In this document: piece after piece, positions 6,644-10,656 of the stretch
How the letters are laid out: the number at the start of each line of letters is the position of its first letter
Numbering within the stretch: the stretch's first letter is position 1
Assembly (NCBI GenBank): GCA_002396665.1
Contig: DGYJ01000073.1
Location: forward strand, 2,022-12,677
Direction: 5' to 3'
Source of the DNA: Bdellovibrionaceae bacterium UBA5009
GTDB taxonomy: Bacteria > Bdellovibrionota > Bdellovibrionia > Bdellovibrionales > Bdellovibrionaceae
DNA length: 10,656 nt
Notes under the pieces: generated by a model
Seen by the model: the letters and a program-made list of their open reading frames with translations, nothing else
What the model was told of the DNA's origin: nothing
Databases searched by the model: none
Position numbers and translations under genes: made by a program

Positions 6644-7006
6644 TCAAAACAGTCCATTTTCATTTGGAGACTTTTTGTCAATGACCTGTCCCAGGTCCCA
6701 CAGTTCAACAATTTTGAAACTTTCAAATCTGAAAATATGAACGACAGCAATGTTCATATTTTCTTTGCTAACAAGTGAATGGGTAATCACAGTATTTTTG
6801 TCAACATACGTGTATTTAATTTCAATAGCTTTGTTGGGGCTAGTTGTATGGGCATCGGTCATAGCAGTCATTAATGATTGGCGATCACCTTTAAAGTACT
6901 GATTATGATGAATAAAATTGGGCGCAATATATCTATCAAATGCTGCCCTGACTTCTCCAGTTCCGGCCATTTTTAAAAAAGAGTGAGCGATTTCAATGAT
7001 TGTCAT
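6644..7006 (-). CDS. SnoaL-like / NTF2-fold protein
   Basis: A 120-residue protein of the SnoaL-like (polyketide-cyclase or ester-cyclase related) NTF2 superfamily, small cone-shaped proteins that bind or turn over small molecules in the cytoplasm. Supporting features are the N-terminal helices, YIAPNFIHHNQYFKGDRQSL (residues 26-45), the strand series IEIKYTYVDKNTVITHSLVS and AVVHIFRFESFKIVELWDLG, and the typical ending SPNENGLF. A GGAG Shine-Dalgarno (complement of 7012-7015) 5 nt before the ATG supports the start. No signal peptide is present. The substrate cannot be read from sequence. The gene is divergent from the restriction-modification operon and probably cotranscribed with the membrane protein gene behind it. 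Confidence 0.85.
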   Translation of the reverse strand: MTIIEIAHSFLKMAGTGEVRAAFDRYIAPNFIHHNQYFKGDRQSLMTAMTDAHTTSPNKAIEIKYTYVDKNTVITHSLVSKENMNIAVVHIFRFESFKIVELWDLGQVIDKKSPNENGLF

Positions 7007-7047
7007 TTTAGCTCCGATACTAAGAACAGGGCATTAGCTTTAAAAAA

Positions 7048-7060
7048 GTTTCAATGAAAC
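7048..7060. promoter_or_regulatory. 13-bp palindrome between divergent genes (possible operator)
   Basis: GTTTCAATGAAAC is a perfect inverted repeat (GTTTCA/TGAAAC) around one central A. It is the only clear palindrome in the 153-bp gap between the SnoaL-like gene and the restriction operon. Its size suits a small helix-turn-helix dimer. There is no T-run suited to a terminator. Confidence 0.35.
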
Positions 7061-7131
7061 ATTATTTAATTATTGAGCCCAAGCTTCTAGAACGTGTCAA
7101 AATAAATATCTATCAATTCATTAAAAGCATC

Positions 7132-7140
7132 TGTTAGAAT
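7132..7140 (+). promoter_or_regulatory. Extended -10 promoter of the restriction-modification operon
   Basis: TGTTAGAAT carries the TGn extension and a TAGAAT -10 hexamer (five of six). The -35 region is poor (ATCAAT), as is usual for extended -10 promoters. A start near 7147 would give a leader of only about 13 nt, just enough for the GGAT Shine-Dalgarno (7151-7154) before the ATG at 7160. Confidence 0.4.
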
Positions 7141-7159
7141 CCAAATAGACGGATGAAAC

Positions 7160-8179
7160 ATGGGAAAATACAATAGAAGTATCGATGAATTAGAAAAAAA
7201 TGCAATCAAGTGGTGGCCAGAGCATTTAAAAAAATTAGTGGCCAAAGAAAGCATTATACCAATGCTTTCAGAAACCCATGACACATTTGTATCAATTTTA
7301 AAATCTAGCAATGCCGATCCCAATTCGGTTTTTAAAAAAATTCAAGAATCAAACATTTCATATAATCTATTTTTAAAGCATCTTGTGATTTTTTCGGACT
7401 TTGGCGGCGAACAAATTTCGCGTCTAGGAAAAGAATTTAAAAATCTTTTTCCAAGTAAAAAGGATCATTTTTATATTGAATTTAAAATTGGTAATAAAAA
7501 TCAAACCTACTCATTTCAAAAATTACCAATTAAAGGTTTAGGAAATTCCAAGTTACTTATCGATAAAGATACTTTTTTAAAAACACCTTCGGCGGAAGAG
7601 AAAAAAATAATCGAGGACATGATTACGATACTTTTGTTCGGCGCATTTTCAGTGGATTTAGACACGGCAGAAGTTTTAGACAAATGTGATTCTGGCCAAC
7701 ACCTTGGAAAGGCAACAGAAGTAGATGAAAAATTAAAAAAACTATACTTATCTGTCAGTAGAATTACTGGCGGGTCGACGGCCAATGATTCCGGACAGAT
7801 TTTAGAAAGACACGTTGAAAAGTATTTAAAAGAAAAATTAGGGAAATCTTTTGTTATAAAAAAAGATAAAATCCTTTGCGAAGGCAAAAATATTCCCTTT
7901 GATATTGTAGCGGCAAAAAATGAAAAAAAAGTTGGTATCGAAATTAGTTTTCAAGTCACTACAAATAGTACAATCGAAAGAAAGGCAGCCCAAGCCAGCC
8001 AGCGCCGAAATATAATGAATCAATCTGGGCATAAGGTCGCATTTATTATAGATGGTGCTGGAAATTTTCAAAGAAAAAGTGCTATTGGTGAAATTTGTAA
8101 ACATAGTGATTGCACAGTCGCCTTTTCCGATGCAGAACTAGATTTGCTGGCATTATTCATTCAGGAGCATTTGAAATGA
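7160..8179 (+). CDS. Type II restriction endonuclease, PD-(D/E)XK-like
   Basis: A 339-residue protein next to a DNA cytosine methyltransferase gene, so a type II restriction enzyme cutting the unmodified form of the same site. The C-terminal third carries the nuclease signature: a helix with E216 (GQILERHVEKYL), then PFDIVAAKNEKKVGIEISFQ (residues 246-265). D248 and E261 fit the metal-binding acids. The usual lysine of E-x-K is serine here (E261-I-S263), and Q265 may share its role, as Glu/Gln variants occur in BglII-like enzymes. Then come TTNSTIERKAAQASQRR and GHKVAFIIDGAGNFQRKSA. The N-terminal 200 residues are helical, Lys-rich and unassigned, perhaps for DNA recognition. The coding sequence is A-rich, suggesting transfer. 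Its stop overlaps the methyltransferase start by ATGA. Nuclease identity is firm from context and motif; the cut site is unknown. Confidence 0.82.
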   Translation: MGKYNRSIDELEKNAIKWWPEHLKKLVAKESIIPMLSETHDTFVSILKSSNADPNSVFKKIQESNISYNLFLKHLVIFSDFGGEQISRLGKEFKNLFPSKKDHFYIEFKIGNKNQTYSFQKLPIKGLGNSKLLIDKDTFLKTPSAEEKKIIEDMITILLFGAFSVDLDTAEVLDKCDSGQHLGKATEVDEKLKKLYLSVSRITGGSTANDSGQILERHVEKYLKEKLGKSFVIKKDKILCEGKNIPFDIVAAKNEKKVGIEISFQVTTNSTIERKAAQASQRRNIMNQSGHKVAFIIDGAGNFQRKSAIGEICKHSDCTVAFSDAELDLLALFIQEHLK

Positions 8180-9477
8180 TACGCTTTGTTGATTTATTTT
8201 CAGGTATTGGCGGACTTCGGTTGGCCTTTGAAAACGCAACAAAAAAATCTCATCAAAATTCAAAATGCACATTAAGTAGCGAGATAGATAAAAAAGCTTG
8301 TGAAACTTATAAATTAAACTTCGGTGAAGATTCTTATCGCGACATAAAGGATTGTAAAAATATTCCTGATTTTGATTTTTTATTGGCAGGGTTTCCATGC
8401 CAGCCGTTTTCCTATGCGGGCGAAAGAAAGGGATTCGGGGACACGAGGGGAACTCTGTTTTTTGAAATCGAAAGAATTTTAAAAGAAAAAAAGCCAAAAG
8501 CATTTTTGCTTGAAAATGTTCGTGGTCTTACAACCCACGATAACGGTCGAACCTTTCAAACAATTATCACAGCTTTGGAGTCCTTGGGATACGGAGTATC
8601 TAGCTACATGCTGAACTCGTGTAACTACTCAGTGCCCCAAAACAGAATGCGTGTGTATATCTTAGGTGTACTAGCAGAAAAACCTATCCTAGATATTGTT
8701 TCAGAATATGGTCCTGCGGATTCGCATAAATTTAAAAATTACAATATCGAAAATTCAAAAACCGTAGCAGATATCCTTGAGACAAAGGTTGATAAAAAAT
8801 ACTACTGCACTGAAAAATTCACTGCCCAACTTCGTGAGGTCACCCAAGGTCATTTTAAAAAATTACACGGGGTTCGACTCATTGACTACAGGGGCGGTAA
8901 TTCTTTGCACTCGTGGGAGCTTGGTCTTAAGGGCAAATGTTCCGAAGATGAAATTCACTTTATGAATACCTTGATTTCAAATCGAAGATTGAAAAAATTT
9001 GGCGCCAATCAAGATGGTAAAAAATTGACTAAAGATCAAATCAAGACATTTTATAAAAATAAAAATTTTGATCAGATAACAAAATCTTTAATTGAAAAAG
9101 GATATTTACAAATAACTGAACAAGGTGGATACAATCCAAAATGTGGAAATATGTCTTTTGAAGTATTCAAATTTCTTGATCCAAAAAGTATTTCGATCAC
9201 GCTTGTAAGCTCTGATGCGCATAGAATCGGCGTTGTTGGTGGCGATGGGCTTCCACGCCGGATCACCCCAAGGGAAGCGGCTAGAATTCAAGGGTTTCCT
9301 GACAATTTCATTTTGCACCCGGCGGATGCATTCGCCTATAAACAGCTTGGAAACAGTGTTTCTGTACCAGTTGTGGAATTTATTTTAGAAAAATTTTTCG
9401 AAAAATATTCTGCTCTATTTAAAGAAAATAAGAAAATTCGAAATAGAGATAATTTAGTTTTAGAATCAGTGATTTAA
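8176..9477 (+). CDS. DNA (cytosine-5-)-methyltransferase of the type II system
   Basis: This enzyme transfers a methyl group from S-adenosylmethionine to C5 of cytosine in the recognition site, protecting the host from the paired endonuclease. With the ATG at 8176 it has 433 residues and all main motifs: I, FVDLFSGIGGLRLAFE (4-19); IV, GFPCQPFS with catalytic C75; VI, ENVRG (114-118); VIII, QNRMR (155-159); IX, RRITPREAARIQGFPD (361-376); X, QLGNSVSVPV (390-399). The roughly 200 residues between VIII and IX hold the target recognition domain. About 34 residues follow motif X. I chose this start because AGGAG (8163-8167) precedes it and motif I follows at once; 22 in-frame codons upstream lie inside the nuclease gene. 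The ATGA overlap implies translational coupling. The 3' end overlaps ogt on the other strand by 12 bp. Confidence 0.96.
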   Translation: MIRFVDLFSGIGGLRLAFENATKKSHQNSKCTLSSEIDKKACETYKLNFGEDSYRDIKDCKNIPDFDFLLAGFPCQPFSYAGERKGFGDTRGTLFFEIERILKEKKPKAFLLENVRGLTTHDNGRTFQTIITALESLGYGVSSYMLNSCNYSVPQNRMRVYILGVLAEKPILDIVSEYGPADSHKFKNYNIENSKTVADILETKVDKKYYCTEKFTAQLREVTQGHFKKLHGVRLIDYRGGNSLHSWELGLKGKCSEDEIHFMNTLISNRRLKKFGANQDGKKLTKDQIKTFYKNKNFDQITKSLIEKGYLQITEQGGYNPKCGNMSFEVFKFLDPKSISITLVSSDAHRIGVVGGDGLPRRITPREAARIQGFPDNFILHPADAFAYKQLGNSVSVPVVEFILEKFFEKYSALFKENKKIRNRDNLVLESVI

Positions 9478-9942
9478 AGACTCGATTTCCAATAATTTTT
9501 TCTTAATATCAAGGCCACCAGAATAACCGCCAAGTTCACCATTTGAATTGATCACACGATGGCAGGGTATAATGATGCAAATTGGATTTTTCCCATTTGC
9601 TGTTCCGACAGCGCGGCTGGCATTTTTGTCATTTAATTTTGAAGCAATGTCCTTGTAGGAAAGGGTTTTTCCATAGGGAATCTTTTGAAGATGATGCCAT
9701 ACTTTCTTTTGAAAATCAGTGCCCTGAGGATCTAAACAAAGATCAAAATTTTTTCTACGACCATCAAAATACTCTTCAAGTTGTTTTACCGCTTCATCGA
9801 AAATTTCAGAAATGCATTTGTTATCATTTCTAAAAACTGAATGATTCGTTTTTTTAAAATAAAGCCCTTGCAGGCCAGCTCCAGAAGCCACCAAATAAAT
9901 TGGCCCTATTTTCGAATTGTACAGAACTTCAAAACTATTCAT
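9466..9942 (-). CDS. ogt: Methylated-DNA--protein-cysteine S-methyltransferase
   Basis: A suicide repair protein that moves alkyl groups from O6-alkylguanine (and O4-alkylthymine) in DNA to its own cysteine, in the cytoplasm. It has 158 residues, the usual size for the single-domain Ogt form with no Ada activator part. It shows the N-terminal RNase H-like fold region (GPIYLVASGAGLQGLYF), the helix-turn-helix segment IPYGKTLSYKDIASKL, the arginine finger in ASRAVGTANGKNP (R110), and the active site IIIPCHRVI with acceptor C127. GGYSGGLDIKKKLLEIE closes the pocket. Its ATG lies 3 bp after the channel gene stop with no good Shine-Dalgarno, so coupled translation is likely. The last 12 bp overlap the methyltransferase gene tail-to-tail. 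All key residues are present. Confidence 0.96.
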   Translation of the reverse strand: MNSFEVLYNSKIGPIYLVASGAGLQGLYFKKTNHSVFRNDNKCISEIFDEAVKQLEEYFDGRRKNFDLCLDPQGTDFQKKVWHHLQKIPYGKTLSYKDIASKLNDKNASRAVGTANGKNPICIIIPCHRVINSNGELGGYSGGLDIKKKLLEIESLNH

Positions 9943-9945
9943 TTG

Positions 9946-10413
9946 TTAACCACGTTTTTTGTTAGCCTGTTCTATAAGCTCGCGAATTTGGGAAAGCAAC
10001 TCATCTTCTTGGCGAGATGCTTTTTGCAATTCAGAAACTTCCGATTCAATCACCTTAAGTTCAGGTCCGACCAGTGTGCTAATGAATAGGGCCATATAGG
10101 ACCAAAGAAAAACGGCCCCACCCATCATCATAAGTATGGTCAACATTTTGCCCTCAAAAGTCAGGGGCTCAATTTGGCCAGCACCGACCGTTGTCACAAT
10201 GCCAACGGCCCAAGCGATACAGTCAATCAAATGTGTAGCTGCAGGATTTACTGAGGCTTCAAATTTTTGCATAAGCAATGCTCCAAAAATGATGAACGCA
10301 TTACCACCAATGGTCAGAAGCCAAAAAACAGGGGTTTTTATTAATGAAATGATCCGTTCAGTGATTATTTTCAACTGGAAAGACTTTAAGATATGTTTTT
10401 TCAGAGAGCGCAA
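9946..10413 (-). CDS. Two-helix ion channel protein with atypical filter (Ion_trans_2-like)
   Basis: This 155-residue inner-membrane protein has the layout of a bacterial K+ channel pore. TM1 is at about 28-49 (VFWLLTIGGNAFIIFGALLM), a pore helix at 62-72 (LIDCIAWAVGI), the filter at TTVGAGQ (74-80), TM2 at about 90-114 (MLTILMMMGGAVFLWSYMAL), then a charged coiled-coil-like tail (117-150). The usual filter is TVGYGD. Here Tyr is Ala and Asp is Gln, so K+ selectivity is uncertain. It would work as a tetramer. The TTG start at 10411-10413 follows a full AAGGAGG only 4 nt away; the next in-frame methionine (residue 48) would delete TM1. No regulatory RCK/NAD-binding domain is attached. It forms an operon with ogt (3-bp gap). 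Confidence 0.82.
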   Translation of the reverse strand: MRSLKKHILKSFQLKIITERIISLIKTPVFWLLTIGGNAFIIFGALLMQKFEASVNPAATHLIDCIAWAVGIVTTVGAGQIEPLTFEGKMLTILMMMGGAVFLWSYMALFISTLVGPELKVIESEVSELQKASRQEDELLSQIRELIEQANKKRG

Positions 10414-10425
10414 GGGGCCTCCTTG
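10411..10425 (-). promoter_or_regulatory. Hairpin covering the Shine-Dalgarno and TTG start of the channel gene
   Basis: In the minus-strand mRNA the sequence is CAAGG-AGGCC-CCUUG. The 5-bp stem pairs part of AAGGAGG with the UUG start codon, leaving AGGCC in the loop. Folding would mask both ribosome signals. The stem is short, so the effect may be mild or temperature-dependent. Confidence 0.35.
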
Positions 10426-10439
10426 TTTAATATATTGAA

Positions 10440-10469
10440 ATCATATTTTGTTTTTTATACGAACATCAA
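10440..10469 (-). promoter_or_regulatory. Likely promoter of the channel-ogt operon
   Basis: Read on the minus strand, TTGATG (complement of 10464-10469) and TATGAT (complement of 10440-10445) are 18 bp apart. They match the sigma-70 -35 and -10 consensus at four and five of six bases. A start near 10433 gives a leader of about 20 nt before the TTG. It lies downstream of the stop at 10490, so the operon need not depend on the gene to the right. Confidence 0.45.
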
Positions 10470-10489
10470 TGTAAAATTTGAAAATGAAC

Positions 10490-10656
10490 CTATTGATCAA
10501 TTTTTTGCCAAAGTTCATACGAGCAAGAGTCTGAATAAAACTTTTTCCATTTATTACCGTAGGGATCAGTGATTTCAGTTTGATTAGAAAATATTTTATA
10601 AAACTGATAGGGTTTGTTCTTGTCTTGAATGTGACCGACAAAGGATCCCGATCCGC
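10490..10656 (-). CDS. 3' end of an unidentified gene (54 residues visible)
   Basis: A minus-strand frame enters from the right edge and ends at TAG (10490-10492). It reads GSGSFVGHIQDKNKPYQFYK, then IFSNQTEITDPYGNKWKKFY and SDSCSYELWQKIDQ. The mixed composition, with Gly, Trp, Tyr and acidic residues, is that of a soluble protein. A competing frame (10441-10641) gives a very basic, Ile/Phe/Lys-rich product typical of a shadow. I recognise no family. The gene ends 76 bp before the channel gene on the same strand, with no terminator seen in between. Confidence 0.6.
   Translation of the reverse strand, partial: GSGSFVGHIQDKNKPYQFYKIFSNQTEITDPYGNKWKKFYSDSCSYELWQKIDQ

Noticed and set aside
7516..7887. 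Minus-strand frame of 123 residues inside the nuclease gene
   Set aside because: It is an antisense shadow in A-rich coding DNA; it is Ser/Phe-rich and has no motif or ribosome site.
8110..8175. Upstream in-frame start for the methyltransferase
   Set aside because: It would add 22 residues before motif I, lies within the nuclease gene and lacks the AGGAG that precedes the ATG at 8176.
9841..10089. Plus-strand frame antisense to ogt and the channel gene
   Set aside because: The opposite strand holds clear, motif-bearing genes; this product is basic and Phe-rich, as expected of a shadow.
10441..10641. Minus-strand frame of 66 residues at the right edge
   Set aside because: The product is strongly basic and Ile/Phe/Lys-rich, and a better-looking frame entering from the edge overlaps it and ends at 10490. 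Its end also covers the likely channel promoter.
6114..10656. Duplicate of the tRNA-Ser 3' end as an attachment site
   Set aside because: By eye I found no second copy of the T arm or acceptor 3' sequence in the window, so no att pair can be claimed here.
1..10656. CRISPR array, insertion sequence or integrase
   Set aside because: No regularly spaced long direct repeats, transposase or recombinase motifs are seen on either strand.

Overview
The window looks like chromosomal DNA of a Gram-negative, fairly AT-rich bacterium. A predatory or environmental Bdellovibrionota-type lineage is my best guess. It rests on gene style (a large TPR protein and a small membrane protein ahead of serS, many TTG/GTG starts), not on any database match, so treat it as tentative.

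Left part (1-6113), core genome. The 3' end of murA (peptidoglycan precursor synthesis) runs in from the left and ends at a bidirectional hairpin terminator. Facing it on the minus strand is a probable 45-residue secreted peptide gene with its own terminator. The two tandem hairpins between these genes carry the same 9-nt motif in their loops. To the right is a plus-strand cluster: a 978-residue membrane-anchored TPR protein with an N-terminal GYF-like module, a 102-residue membrane protein, and serS (seryl-tRNA synthetase). Next comes a tRNA-Ser(UGA) gene with its own likely promoter, so synthetase and cognate tRNA are neighbours.

Middle (6114-9477), accessory-looking DNA just 3' of the tRNA gene, a classical integration point, although no integrase or duplicated tRNA end is visible. 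It starts with three TGGTAGG repeats at exact 11-bp spacing. Two minus-strand genes follow: a small membrane protein with no obvious start, possibly frameshifted, and a SnoaL-like NTF2-fold protein. Divergent from them is a two-gene type II restriction-modification operon: a PD-(D/E)XK-like endonuclease gene, then a DNA cytosine-5 methyltransferase gene joined by an ATGA stop/start overlap. The nuclease gene is first, and no separate controller gene is seen.

Right part (9466-10656), minus strand. A K+-channel-like protein with an unusual GAG selectivity filter is followed after 3 bp by ogt (O6-alkylguanine-DNA alkyltransferase). The 3' end of ogt overlaps the methyltransferase gene tail-to-tail by 12 bp. 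The channel start codon (TTG) and its Shine-Dalgarno sequence pair with each other in a small predicted RNA hairpin. At the right edge is the 3' end of a further minus-strand gene of unknown function.

I see no clearly new multi-gene system. The most unusual items are the matched-loop tandem hairpins beside the secreted peptide gene, the phased repeats behind the tRNA, the R-first restriction-modification operon, and the non-canonical channel filter with a self-masking start.
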